DNA of 64,000 nucleotides from NCBI GenBank assembly GCA_963658575.1, contig CAVKQB010000001.1, forward strand, positions 27,025 to 91,024. The letters are read 5' to 3'. Shown piece by piece: positions 44,419-53,291 of this stretch. The DNA comes from W0P28-013 sp963658575 (GTDB lineage: Bacteria; Bacteroidota; Bacteroidia; Bacteroidales; Paludibacteraceae). Below the pieces are notes generated by a model that saw only the letters and a list, made by a program, of their open reading frames with translations, had not been told where the DNA came from and ran no database searches. Every line of letters begins with the position of its first letter. Position 1 is the stretch's first letter. A program made the translations under genes and the position numbers.

Positions 44419-45150
44419 TTATTTTTTTCTTTTTCTGAAGCCTTTGCCGCCCGTGTTACGTTCGCCAGCGGGTGCGCCGCCGCGTACGTTTTCTTTGGTT
44501 GTGAAGTTTGGAGCGAGGTCTCTTTTGCCATATACTTCGCCGCGGCATATCCACACTTTGATGCCTATGAGTCCGACTTTGGTCAGTGCTGCTGTCGGGC
44601 AATAGTCGATGTCGGCGCGGAATGTGTGTAGCGGTGTGCGGCCTTCTTTGAACATTTCGGCGCGAGCGATTTCGGCACCGTTCAAGCGGCCGGCCACCAG
44701 CACTTTGATGCCTTCGGCACCCATGCGCATGGTCGAAGCGATGGCTGTTTTCACAGCTTTGCGGTAAGCGATTTTGCCTTCGATTTGGCGGGCGATGTTG
44801 TTGGCAACGATCACGGCGTCCAAGTCGGGGCGTTTCACCTCGAAGATGTTGATTTGCACCTCTTTGTCGGTGATTTTCTTCAGTTCTTCCTTCAACTTGT
44901 CGACCTCTTGTCCGCCCTTACCGATAATCATACCGGGGCGAGCAGTGCAGACAGTGATTGTAACAAGTTTCAGTGTGCGTTCGATGACGATTCGCGATAA
45001 ACTGGCTTTAGCGAGACGGGCGTTCAGGTACTTTCTGATTTTGCTATCTTCGAGCAGGGTGTCGCCATAGTTTTTGCCACCGTACCAGTTCGAATCCCAA
45101 CCGCGGATGATACCGAGGCGGTTGCTAATTGGATTAATTTTCTGTCCCAT
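44419..45150 (-). CDS. rpsC: 30S ribosomal protein S3
   Basis: mRNA-entry helicase component. The 243 residues start MGQKINPISNRLGIIRGWDS, carry the KH-domain GxxG in GMIIGKGGQEVDKLKEEL and the C-domain RADIDYCPTAALTKVGLIGI. A basic Gly-rich tail extends past the usual end. Confidence 0.98.
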   Translation of the reverse strand: MGQKINPISNRLGIIRGWDSNWYGGKNYGDTLLEDSKIRKYLNARLAKASLSRIVIERTLKLVTITVCTARPGMIIGKGGQEVDKLKEELKKITDKEVQINIFEVKRPDLDAVIVANNIARQIEGKIAYRKAVKTAIASTMRMGAEGIKVLVAGRLNGAEIARAEMFKEGRTPLHTFRADIDYCPTAALTKVGLIGIKVWICRGEVYGKRDLAPNFTTKENVRGGAPAGERNTGGKGFRKRKK

Positions 45151-45155
45151 CTGGC

Positions 45156-45566
45156 TTAATCTTTATTGTCGTTAGTATTTTTCGAATCAACAAACAGTGT
45201 GATGTGGTTCGAGCGTTTGCGGATGCGATAGCCGCGGCCTTGCGGAGCGGTGCGCAGGCGTTTCAGCATGCGTGCCGAATCGACATAGACGGCGCTCACG
45301 TAGAGGTTGGCGCTGTCGGCTTTTTGTTCGGTTTTCTGTTCCCAGTTGGCGATGGCCGACTTGAGTACCTGCTCCATCTTTACCGACGCTTGCTTGGTCG
45401 AGAAGTGCAACATGCTCAAGGCTTTGTTCACTTCCACGCCACGAATCATGTCGGCTACGAGGCGCATCTTGCGCGGCGATGTCGGCACGTCGTTCAGTTT
45501 GGCGAAGTAAACCGAGCGCCGGGCTTCTTTTCTCTTTTCGGCAGATATTTTCTTTCTTTTGCCCAT
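45156..45566 (-). CDS. rplV: 50S ribosomal protein L22
   Basis: Its long beta hairpin lines the exit tunnel. The 136 residues include NDVPTSPRKMRLVADMIRGV and the hairpin region RLRTAPQGRGYRIRKRSNHI. It lies 47 nt after rpsS. Confidence 0.97.
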   Translation of the reverse strand: MGKRKKISAEKRKEARRSVYFAKLNDVPTSPRKMRLVADMIRGVEVNKALSMLHFSTKQASVKMEQVLKSAIANWEQKTEQKADSANLYVSAVYVDSARMLKRLRTAPQGRGYRIRKRSNHITLFVDSKNTNDNKD

Positions 45567-45613
45567 ATTTGTTTCTCTTTTTTATTTTACAAAATAAATA
45601 GATGTGCAACGGG

Positions 45614-45880
45614 TTATTTTCTGTTACCTGCGTGGCCGCGGAATATGCGTGTCGGGGCGAACTCGCCGAGTTTGTGTCCGACCATGTTTTCCGTTACATA
45701 AACAGGAATGAATTTGTTTCCGTTGTGAACTGCAATTGTATGACCTACGAAATCAGGCGAAATCATCGAAGCGCGCGCCCATGTTTTGATGACGGATTTT
45801 TTGCCGCTTTCATTCATGTCGAGCACTTTTTTCTCGAGTTTCAGGTTGATATATGGTCCTTTTTTCAATGAACGACTCAT
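45614..45880 (-). CDS. rpsS: 30S ribosomal protein S19
   Basis: Head protein forming a complex with S13. The 88 residues start MSRSLKKGPYINLKLEKKVL and include the signature HNGNKFIPVYVTENMVGHKL. Confidence 0.98.
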   Translation of the reverse strand: MSRSLKKGPYINLKLEKKVLDMNESGKKSVIKTWARASMISPDFVGHTIAVHNGNKFIPVYVTENMVGHKLGEFAPTRIFRGHAGNRK

Positions 45881-45900
45881 AATTACTCTCTTTTTAAGCG

Positions 45901-46725
45901 TTATTTGTGTTTCCTTTCAATGATGTATTGGTTCGAAAGTTTCTTCGGAGCGCGAGTCTTCTTACCTTTGGCAAGCAAGCCTTTGCGCGAACGCGGATGT
46001 CCGCCAGAAGCACGTCCTTCGCCACCGCCCATCGGGTGATCGACTGGGTTCATGGCTACGCCACGGTTGCGCGGACGACGGCCGAGCCAGCGGCTGCGAC
46101 CAGCCTTGCCCGATTTTTCGAGGGCGTGGTCGGCATTGCCTACGCTACCAACTGTCGCTTTGCAGGCGGCAAGCACTTTGCGGATTTCGCCCGAGGGCAG
46201 TTTGATGATGACGTACTTGCCTTCGCGCGAGGTGATTTGCGCAAATGTTCCGGCAGAACGAACGAGCGCGGCACCTTGGCCTGGGCGCAGTTCGATGTTG
46301 TGTACTATCGTACCGAGCGGAATGTTTTCCATAGGGAGCGCGTTGCCGACTTCGGGAGCGGCTTCGGCGCCAGAGAGCAATTTCTGACCAACTTGCAGTC
46401 CGTTTGGAGCAAGAATGTACGCTTTTTCGCCATCGGCATAGTAGAGCAGCGCGATGCGAGCCGAGCGGTTCGGGTCGTATTCGATGCTTTTTACCGTTGC
46501 TGGCACGCCGTCTTTGCTACGGCAGAAATCAATTACTCTATACTTTCTCTTGTGGCCGCCACCGATGTAGCGCATGGTCATCTTGCCGGTGTTGTTGCGA
46601 CCGCCGGTTTTTCCGTAACCAAATACAAGAGACTTCTCTGGTGCGCTGGCGGTAATTGTGTCGAACGCACCAATAACTTTGTGTCTTTGCCCCGGTGTTG
46701 TGGGCTTTAATTTACGTACAGCCAT
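45901..46725 (-). CDS. rplB: 50S ribosomal protein L2
   Basis: Largest 50S core protein, needed for subunit joining and peptidyl transfer. The 274 residues contain GGGHKRKYRVIDF near 54 and the conserved NPVDHPMGGGEGRASGGHPR with the His important for activity. Confidence 0.98.
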   Translation of the reverse strand: MAVRKLKPTTPGQRHKVIGAFDTITASAPEKSLVFGYGKTGGRNNTGKMTMRYIGGGHKRKYRVIDFCRSKDGVPATVKSIEYDPNRSARIALLYYADGEKAYILAPNGLQVGQKLLSGAEAAPEVGNALPMENIPLGTIVHNIELRPGQGAALVRSAGTFAQITSREGKYVIIKLPSGEIRKVLAACKATVGSVGNADHALEKSGKAGRSRWLGRRPRNRGVAMNPVDHPMGGGEGRASGGHPRSRKGLLAKGKKTRAPKKLSNQYIIERKHK

Positions 46726-46734
46726 TTCTGTTTA

Positions 46735-47025
46735 TTAAATGTTGCTATAAAAATCGATTGTGTCTCCGTCCTTCAACGTTACGACGGCTTTTTTGTAGAT
46801 GGCCGAGTGTCCGTTGATGACGCCGCTTTTCGTGTAGCGGCTCTTTGCTTTACCGTGTACATTGGAGGTGTTTACGTCCACCACGGTTACGTTGTACAGA
46901 GCCTCTACCGCGGCCTTGATTTCAAGTTTGTTGGCAGTGGGCACGACACGAAAACCGACGCGGTTGAATTTCTCGCCGATTTTGGTCATTTTCTCCGTAA
47001 CGATTGGTTTGATGATTACTGACAT
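46735..47025 (-). CDS. rplW: 50S ribosomal protein L23
   Basis: Exit-tunnel protein that docks trigger factor and SRP. The 96 residues start MSVIIKPIVTEKMTKIGEKF and contain VVDVNTSNVHGKAKSRYTKS. Confidence 0.97.
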   Translation of the reverse strand: MSVIIKPIVTEKMTKIGEKFNRVGFRVVPTANKLEIKAAVEALYNVTVVDVNTSNVHGKAKSRYTKSGVINGHSAIYKKAVVTLKDGDTIDFYSNI

Positions 47026-47040
47026 AAGCGTTTACCCTCC

Positions 47041-47670
47041 TTATACGTTAAAGTGTTGCTCAATTTTTGCGATGGTGGCTTCGGGAAGCACCACAACAGC
47101 ATTGTTCAGAATTTCGTATGTGCTTAATTCTGAAACGGTTATAACCTTCAATTTCTGAAGGTTACGAGCCGACAAATATACGAATTTATTTGGTTCTGGC
47201 AAAATCACGAGCGATTTTTTGTCCGCAATTTTCAAGTTGTTTGTCATGGCGACAAATTCCTTGGTTTTCGGTGCGTCGAAGTTGATGGTATCAACCACGA
47301 TGATTTCGCCTTTGGCGGCTTTGTACGAGAAAGCCGATTTGCGTGCGAGTTGTTTCAGTTTTTTGTTCAATTTGAAACTGTAGTCGCGCGGAACGGGACC
47401 AAACACGCGTGCGCCGCCTACGAGCAGTGGCGAGTTGATGTCGCCTCGACGTGCGCCGCCGCCGCCTTTTTGGCGACCGAGTTTGCGTGTCGAGCCCGAC
47501 AGTTCGCTGCGTTGTTTCGATTTGTGCGTGCCTTGACGTTGGTTGGCCAAATACTGCTTTACGTCGAGGTAGATGGCGTGGTCGTTAGGCTCGATGCCGA
47601 AAATTTCGTCGTTCAGAACGGCTTTTTTTCCGGTTTCTTCTCCTTTGATGTTATATATGCTCAGTTCCAT
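47041..47670 (-). CDS. rplD: 50S ribosomal protein L4
   Basis: Tunnel protein and, in E. coli, autogenous repressor of the S10 operon. The 209 residues include GTHKSKQRSELSGSTRKLGR and GGGGARRGDINSPLLVGGAR, the extended tunnel loop. The start codon overlaps the rplC stop by one nucleotide. Confidence 0.97.
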   Translation of the reverse strand: MELSIYNIKGEETGKKAVLNDEIFGIEPNDHAIYLDVKQYLANQRQGTHKSKQRSELSGSTRKLGRQKGGGGARRGDINSPLLVGGARVFGPVPRDYSFKLNKKLKQLARKSAFSYKAAKGEIIVVDTINFDAPKTKEFVAMTNNLKIADKKSLVILPEPNKFVYLSARNLQKLKVITVSELSTYEILNNAVVVLPEATIAKIEQHFNV

Positions 47671-48290
47671 TATTTTTCGATTAAAACGATTGAACCTTTA
47701 ACGCCCGGCACCGATCCTTTGATGACCAGCAGATTGTGTTCCGGCATTACTTTGATAACTTGAAGGTTTTGTACGGTTACGCGGTCGCCACCCATGCGGC
47801 CGGCCATACGCATGCCTTTGAATACTTTCGATGGGTACGACGATGCGCCCAACGAACCCGGAGCGCGCAAGCGGTCGTCTTGGCCGTGCGTCGATTGTCC
47901 TACGCCGCCGAAACCATGACGTTTTACCACGCCCTGAAAACCTTTACCTTTCGACGTGCCAACGGCATCGATCCAGTCGCCTTCTTCGAATACTTTGTCG
48001 ACTGTGATGACGTCGCCCAATTTGTAGGTGTCGTCGAAACTCTTGAACTCAACCAAGTGTCCTTTGGGGGCTGCACCAGCGACTTTGCAGTGACCGATTT
48101 CGGCTTTTGTGGCGTGTTTTTCTTTCACGTCGCCGAATCCCAACTGAAGTGCGCTATAGCCGTCGCGTTCGACGGTTTTAACTTGTGTAACCACGCATGG
48201 ACCAACTTCGATAACAGTGCATGGAATGTTTTTTCCCTCGGCACTGAAAACGGATGTCATTCCGATTTTTTTTCCAATTAATCCTGGCAT
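47670..48290 (-). CDS. rplC: 50S ribosomal protein L3
   Basis: Early-assembly protein near the peptidyl transferase centre. The 206 residues start MPGLIGKKIGMTSVFSAEGK and contain GFQGVVKRHGFGGVGQSTHG and FKGMRMAGRMGGDRVTVQNL. Confidence 0.98.
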   Translation of the reverse strand: MPGLIGKKIGMTSVFSAEGKNIPCTVIEVGPCVVTQVKTVERDGYSALQLGFGDVKEKHATKAEIGHCKVAGAAPKGHLVEFKSFDDTYKLGDVITVDKVFEEGDWIDAVGTSKGKGFQGVVKRHGFGGVGQSTHGQDDRLRAPGSLGASSYPSKVFKGMRMAGRMGGDRVTVQNLQVIKVMPEHNLLVIKGSVPGVKGSIVLIEK

Positions 48291-48347
48291 TTCAATTAAA
48301 ATTTAGTTATTTTTTATATTTTTCTCTTTTCGGGGTAAACCGGTGAA

Positions 48348-48653
48348 CTACACTTTGATTTCGACTTCGACGCCCGAGGGCAATTCGAGTTTCATCAGTG
48401 CATCGACGGTCTGTGTGGTCGAGCTGTAGATGTCGATCAGACGCTTGTAGGACGAGAGTTCGAACTGTTCGCGCGCTTTTTTGTTGACGAACGTCGAGCG
48501 GTTGACCGTGAAGATGCGTTTGTGTGTGGGCAGCGGGATTGGGCCGCTAACGACGGCGCCCGTGGCTTTCACCGTTTTTACGATTTTTTCGGCCGATTTG
48601 TCGACCAAATTGTGATCGTACGATTTGAGTTTGATTCTGATTTTTTGACTCAT
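48348..48653 (-). CDS. rpsJ: 30S ribosomal protein S10
   Basis: Head protein that also serves as NusE in antitermination. The 101 residues start MSQKIRIKLKSYDHNLVDKS and contain the signature GPIPLPTHKRIFTVNRSTFV. First gene of the S10 block; an inverted repeat precedes it. Confidence 0.98.
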   Translation of the reverse strand: MSQKIRIKLKSYDHNLVDKSAEKIVKTVKATGAVVSGPIPLPTHKRIFTVNRSTFVNKKAREQFELSSYKRLIDIYSSTTQTVDALMKLELPSGVEVEIKV

Positions 48654-48692
48654 GTTTTTTTTGAATTAGAATTTTGTATTTGATGAACCGCG

Positions 48693-48722
48693 CGTGCGTT
48701 AAGAGTCATTCGCTAACGCACG
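48693..48722 (-). promoter_or_regulatory. Inverted repeat between fusA and rpsJ
   Basis: On the minus strand CGTGCGTTA and TAACGCACG form a perfect 9-bp stem with a 12-nt loop, in the 89-nt gap before rpsJ. No T run follows. It may be an autoregulatory or processing site for the S10 part of the transcript. Confidence 0.5.
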
Positions 48723-48742
48723 GCGATTCGTCATGTTTTGTT

Positions 48743-50860
48743 TTACAAAAGATCGACGCGGCCTTTGGCTTCTTCGACCACAGCTTTGGCTATGGAGGTC
48801 GAAACTTCGGCGTAGTGCGAGAATTCCATCGACGACGTGGCGCGTCCCGATGTGATGGTGCGCAGGGCGGTTACATAGCCGAACATTTCGGCCAGCGGCA
48901 CTTTGGCTTTGACGATGCGTGCGCCGGTGCGGCTCGACTCCATGCCTTCGACCTGTCCGCGGCGTTTGTTCAAGTCGCCGATGACGTCGCCCATGCTCTC
49001 TTCGGGAGTTACCACTTCGAGTTTCATAATTGGTTCGAGCAGTGCAGGTTTGGCTTTTGCGCAAGCGTTTTTGAATGCGATTTGGGCGCAAATCTCGAAC
49101 GACAATTGGTCGGAATCGACTGGGTGGAACGAACCATCGACCAGAACGACTTTGAGCGAATCGACGGGATAGCCGGCCAAAACGCCGTTTTTCATAGCCA
49201 TCTGGAAGCCTTTCTGTACCGACGGAATGAACTCTTTCGGTATGTTACCGCCTTTCACTTCGTCGATAAATTGCAGACCGCCTTCCCAGCCTTCGTCGCA
49301 CGGGCCAACTTTGACGATGATATCGGCAAATTTACCGCGACCACCCGACTGTTTCTTGTAAACTTCGCGCAGATCGACTGTTTGAGTGATGCACTCTTTG
49401 TACGACACTTGCGGACGACCTTGGTTACATTCTACTTTGAATTCGCGTTTCAGGCGGTCGATGATGATTTCCAAGTGCAGTTCGCCCATGCCCGAGATGA
49501 CGGTTTGTCCCGATTGTTCGTCGGTATGAACGGTGAACGTGGGGTCTTCTTCGGCCAGTTTTGCCAATCCGATGCCGAGTTTGTCGATGTCGGCTTGCGA
49601 TTTTGGTTCTACGGCGATACCGATTACAGGATCGGGGAAGTCCATCGATTCGAGTACGATTGGTGCGTCTTCGGCGCAAAGCGTATCGCCTGTGCGAATG
49701 TCTTTGAAACCTACGCCAGCACCGATGTCGCCAGCACCGATAACATCGACTGGATTCTGTTTGTTGGAGTGCATTTGGAATATGCGCGAGATGCGTTCTT
49801 TCTTGCCCGAACGCGAGTTGTAAACGTACGAGCCTGCGTCGAGATGTCCCGAATAGACGCGGAAGAAGCAAAGGCGGCCGACGTATGGGTCGGTGGCAAT
49901 TTTGAATGCCAGAGCGCACAGCGGTTCGTCTTCGCTCGGTTGGCGTGTGAGTTTCTTTTCGGGGTCGTGCGGGTCGGTGCCATCGACGTGTGCTGTGTCG
50001 AGCGGCGAGGGCAAGTAGGCGCAAACAGCGTCGAGCAGAGGCTGAACGCCTTTGTTTTTGAACGACGAGCCGCAGATAATCGGGTCGATTTCCATGGCTA
50101 CCGTGCCTTTGCGCAGTGCTGCTTTGATTTCGTCCTCGGTGATGGTCGACGGGTCGTCGAAGTATTTTTCCATCAGCGTGTCGTCAATGCCGGCGAGCGT
50201 TTCGAGCATTTTGTCGCGCCACTCTTCGGCTTCGGCCACGAGTTCGGCGGGAATGTCGTCTACTTCGTATTCTGCGCCCATGGTTTCGTCGTGCCAATAG
50301 AGGGCTTTCATGCGCACCAGATCGATGATGCCTTTGAAATGTTCTTCGGCACCAATCGGGATTTGGATTGGGCAGGGGTTGGCTCCGAGCACGTCGTGAA
50401 TTTGTTGCACGACATCGAAGAAGTTGGCGCCCGAGCGGTCCATTTTGTTCACGTAGCCGATGCGCGGTACGTTGTACTTATCGGCCTGACGCCAAACCGT
50501 TTCCGACTGCGGTTCTACGCCGCCAACGGCGCAAAACGTGGCCACGGCGCCGTCGAGGATACGCAGCGAGCGTTCCACTTCGACGGTGAAATCGACGTGC
50601 CCCGGGGTGTCGATCAGGTTGATTTTGTATTTATTGTTGTTGTAGTTCCAATAGGCGGTGGTGGCAGCCGACGTGATGGTGATACCACGTTCTTGCTCCT
50701 GTTCCATCCAGTCCATGGTAGCCGCGCCGTCATGCACCTCGCCGATTTTGTGAGTCAAACCGGTGTAGAACAAGATGCGTTCGGACGTGGTGGTTTTACC
50801 AGCATCGATGTGTGCCATGATGCCGATATTACGCGTGAAGTGCAAATCTTTTTTTGCCAT
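48743..50860 (-). CDS. fusA: Elongation factor G, canonical
   Basis: Ribosomal translocase of 705 residues. All G motifs are standard: AHIDAGKTTTSERILF (P loop), EQERGITITSAATT (switch I), DTPGHVDF with the catalytic His, and NKMDR. Domain IV contains KQSGGRGKFADIIVKV. This contrasts with the paralog at 14640-16799, which has lost these switch residues. It sits between rpsG and rpsJ, as in the str operon, but no tuf gene follows. Confidence 0.98.
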   Translation of the reverse strand: MAKKDLHFTRNIGIMAHIDAGKTTTSERILFYTGLTHKIGEVHDGAATMDWMEQEQERGITITSAATTAYWNYNNNKYKINLIDTPGHVDFTVEVERSLRILDGAVATFCAVGGVEPQSETVWRQADKYNVPRIGYVNKMDRSGANFFDVVQQIHDVLGANPCPIQIPIGAEEHFKGIIDLVRMKALYWHDETMGAEYEVDDIPAELVAEAEEWRDKMLETLAGIDDTLMEKYFDDPSTITEDEIKAALRKGTVAMEIDPIICGSSFKNKGVQPLLDAVCAYLPSPLDTAHVDGTDPHDPEKKLTRQPSEDEPLCALAFKIATDPYVGRLCFFRVYSGHLDAGSYVYNSRSGKKERISRIFQMHSNKQNPVDVIGAGDIGAGVGFKDIRTGDTLCAEDAPIVLESMDFPDPVIGIAVEPKSQADIDKLGIGLAKLAEEDPTFTVHTDEQSGQTVISGMGELHLEIIIDRLKREFKVECNQGRPQVSYKECITQTVDLREVYKKQSGGRGKFADIIVKVGPCDEGWEGGLQFIDEVKGGNIPKEFIPSVQKGFQMAMKNGVLAGYPVDSLKVVLVDGSFHPVDSDQLSFEICAQIAFKNACAKAKPALLEPIMKLEVVTPEESMGDVIGDLNKRRGQVEGMESSRTGARIVKAKVPLAEMFGYVTALRTITSGRATSSMEFSHYAEVSTSIAKAVVEEAKGRVDLL

Positions 50861-50881
50861 TTCTGTGTCTGAAAATTAAAT

Positions 50882-51358
50882 TTAGAAGCGGAAGTGTGCG
50901 AAAGCACGGTTTGCTTCGGCCATGCGGTGGATTTCCTCTTTGCGTTTGAATGCGCCACCCTGATTGTTGTATGCGTCGATGATTTCGGCGGCCAGTTTTT
51001 CGGCCATCGAGTGTCCAGCGCGTTTGCGTGCAAAAATAATCAGGTTTTTCATCGAGATAGATTGTTTTCTATCGGGACGTATTTCGGTAGGAACTTGGAA
51101 AGTGGCACCACCGATGCGGCGCGATTTCACCTCGACTTGGGGAGTGATGTTGTCGAGGGCATTTTTCCAGATTTCGAGAGGGGTCTTCTCTTCGTTGGGC
51201 AGTTTGGCTTTCACCAAGTCGAGAGAAGTGTAGAAGATGTCGAAAGAGATACTTTTCTTTCCATCGTACATCAGGTGGTTGACGAATTTCGTCACCATCA
51301 CTTCGTTAAAAACGGAATCGGGCAGGATAATCCGTTTTTTTGGAGTTGATTTTCTCAT
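50882..51358 (-). CDS. rpsG: 30S ribosomal protein S7
   Basis: Head-assembly protein at the tRNA exit site. The 158 residues start MRKSTPKKRIILPDSVFNEV and include RRIGGATFQVPTEIRPDRKQ, the S7 signature. It is 21 nt upstream of fusA. Confidence 0.98.
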   Translation of the reverse strand: MRKSTPKKRIILPDSVFNEVMVTKFVNHLMYDGKKSISFDIFYTSLDLVKAKLPNEEKTPLEIWKNALDNITPQVEVKSRRIGGATFQVPTEIRPDRKQSISMKNLIIFARKRAGHSMAEKLAAEIIDAYNNQGGAFKRKEEIHRMAEANRAFAHFRF

Positions 51359-51406
51359 TTTTCAAAAAAGTTACGTTTTTGTTTTGGCTGTCGTTTTGTC
51401 TTCAAC

Positions 51407-51422
51407 GCGTTCCACCGAACGC
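51407..51422. other. Small hairpin in the rpsL-rpsG gap
   Basis: gcgttc-cacc-gaacgc forms a 6-bp perfect stem in a 139-nt gap, the longest inside the ribosomal cluster. A role in regulation or processing is possible; nothing else is visible in the gap. Confidence 0.35.
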
Positions 51423-51497
51423 ATTTACTCAACCGTTGTACTGCTCAAAAAATCAAAAACAATTTTAGACTTGTGTGTTAGTTAATTAAATAGGGTG

Positions 51498-51872
<375 letters not shown>

Positions 51873-51926
51873 TTCTTCTGATTTTTGATTACTAAAACTG
51901 TTAATTCTTCCCACTATTTGGGGCTG

Positions 51927-51957
51927 CAAAATTACTATTTTTTTTTGAACTGACAAA
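51927..51957 (-). promoter_or_regulatory. Main promoter of the ribosomal protein cluster
   Basis: The minus strand shows TTTG (51954-51957), a 19-nt spacer and TAATTTTG (51927-51934), then GCAGCC. The rpsL ATG follows about 54 nt downstream of the -7 element. Confidence 0.85.
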
Positions 51958-52018
51958 AAGTTATGAACATTTTTTTGCAGGAATGATTTTTTTTGGGGGT
52001 AGACTTTCGTTTCAGTTT

Positions 52019-52052
52019 ACAAAAAAATCCCCGAACTCGGTCGGGGATTTTT
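52019..52052 (-). terminator. Terminator after tpiA
   Basis: AATCCCCGA pairs with TCGGGGATT around a 6-nt loop, with T runs on both strands. It ends tpiA on the minus strand, just upstream of the ribosomal promoter. Confidence 0.88.
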
Positions 52053-52076
52053 CGTTTTGAGGGGGTGTGCGTTCGT

Positions 52077-52832
52077 TTAGAAAGCGTCGATAATCTCTTT
52101 GAAATCGGGGGCTTTGAGCGAGGCACCGCCAATCAGGCCGCCGTCGATGTCGGGATTGGCAAAAAGACCTTTGGCATTGCTGCCTTTGCAACTGCCGCCG
52201 TAGAGAATGGTGCAGTCGTCGGCCACCTGTTTGCCGTATTTTTCGGCCACCAGCGAGCGAATGTAGGCGTGAATTTCTTGCGCCTGCTCGGGCGTGGCAG
52301 TCAGGCCGGTGCCGATAGCCCAAACTGGTTCGTAGGCCAACACGATTTTGCCAAAATCTTCGGCCGAAAGGTTGAAGAGCGAGCCTTCGAGTTGGGCTTT
52401 CACCACGGCATTTTGTTTGCCGGCCTCGCGTTCCTCTTTCACCTCGCCGATGCAGAAGATGGGTTTCAGGCCGTGCGCCAAGGCGAGTTGCACCTTTTCG
52501 CGCAAAATGTCGTAGGTTTCGTTGTAGTAAGCGCGGCGTTCGCTATGCCCGATGATGCAGTATTCTGCGCCCGTCGAAGCCACCATAGCGGCCGACACTT
52601 CGCCGGTGTATGCGCCCGATTCTTTGTCGGCACAGTTTTCGGCCGCCACTTTGATGCACGAGCCTTTCACGAGTTCCGCCACTGTGGCCAAGTGGATAAA
52701 CGGTGTACCGATAATCACTTCGCAATTGGGTTTTGCGCCAGCGAGCAGCGTTTTCAGTTCGGTAGCCAAGGCTACGCCTTCTTGCAGGGTCTTGTTCATT
52801 TTCCAGTTGCCTGCTACAATGTTTTTTCTCAT
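52077..52832 (-). CDS. tpiA: Triosephosphate isomerase
   Basis: Interconverts glyceraldehyde-3-phosphate and dihydroxyacetone phosphate. The 251 residues carry GNWKMNKT (catalytic Lys), YCIIGHSERR (catalytic His), VLAYEPVWAIGTG (catalytic Glu) and GGLIGGASLK (phosphate loop). It would normally be preceded closely by the DoxX-type gene, but here a 459-nt repeat spacer intervenes. Confidence 0.98.
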   Translation of the reverse strand: MRKNIVAGNWKMNKTLQEGVALATELKTLLAGAKPNCEVIIGTPFIHLATVAELVKGSCIKVAAENCADKESGAYTGEVSAAMVASTGAEYCIIGHSERRAYYNETYDILREKVQLALAHGLKPIFCIGEVKEEREAGKQNAVVKAQLEGSLFNLSAEDFGKIVLAYEPVWAIGTGLTATPEQAQEIHAYIRSLVAEKYGKQVADDCTILYGGSCKGSNAKGLFANPDIDGGLIGGASLKAPDFKEIIDAF

Positions 52833-53291
52833 ATTATAAAAATTTTCAGATTTTTGAAGATTGTAAGTTTTTTTTGTGAATTTGATTATTTGGTTATTTG
52901 GTTATTTGGTTATTTGATTTAATTCGACAATTTGGAATCTGAAATTTGGAATCTTGACTTGCTACTTGTGTCTAATAAATGTCTTTGCTCTTTGCTCTTT
53001 GCTCTTTGCTCTTTGCTCTTTGCTCTTTGTTCTATGTTCTAATTGTTTCTATGTTTCTCGCGCTACGCGCTGTTTCTAAGTTTTTGGTTATTTGTGGATT
53101 TGGTTATTTGAAAATTTGATTGAATAATTCTTAATTATTCATTCTTAATTCTTAATTAGAATGAACCCCCTCCGTCGCTGCGCTCCTCGTCCCCCTATCC
53201 TCGCTGCGCTCGGCAGAGGGACAGAATTGCATTCAACAACTCCTAATTCCTAACTCCTCATTCCTCACTACTAACTTCTCACTACTAATTG
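52833..53291. repeat. Composite repeat spacer between tpiA and the DoxX-type gene
   Basis: No gene. From the DoxX stop codon leftwards (minus strand) the order is TAATTAG heptads, a GTCCC/GGGGACGAG block, TAATTAAGAATTATTCAATC, TTTTCAAATAACC octamers, a GCGCGTAGCGCG palindrome, an AGCAAAG heptad array, GACACAAGTAGCAAGTC, and more CAAATAAC octamers. The first four of these, and the palindrome, appear in the same order after the symporter gene at 55292. Confidence 0.85.
52982..53030 (+). repeat. Seven tandem copies of a 7-nt unit (tctttgc)
   Basis: Six exact units and one with a final t, directly followed by tctatgt. The same unit occurs three times at 60620 and once or in degenerate form at 8202 and 4588, so copy number varies among loci. 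Confidence 0.92.

Noticed and set aside
52982..53030. Possible CRISPR array
   Set aside because: Units are 7 nt and contiguous, without spacers, and no cas genes are nearby.
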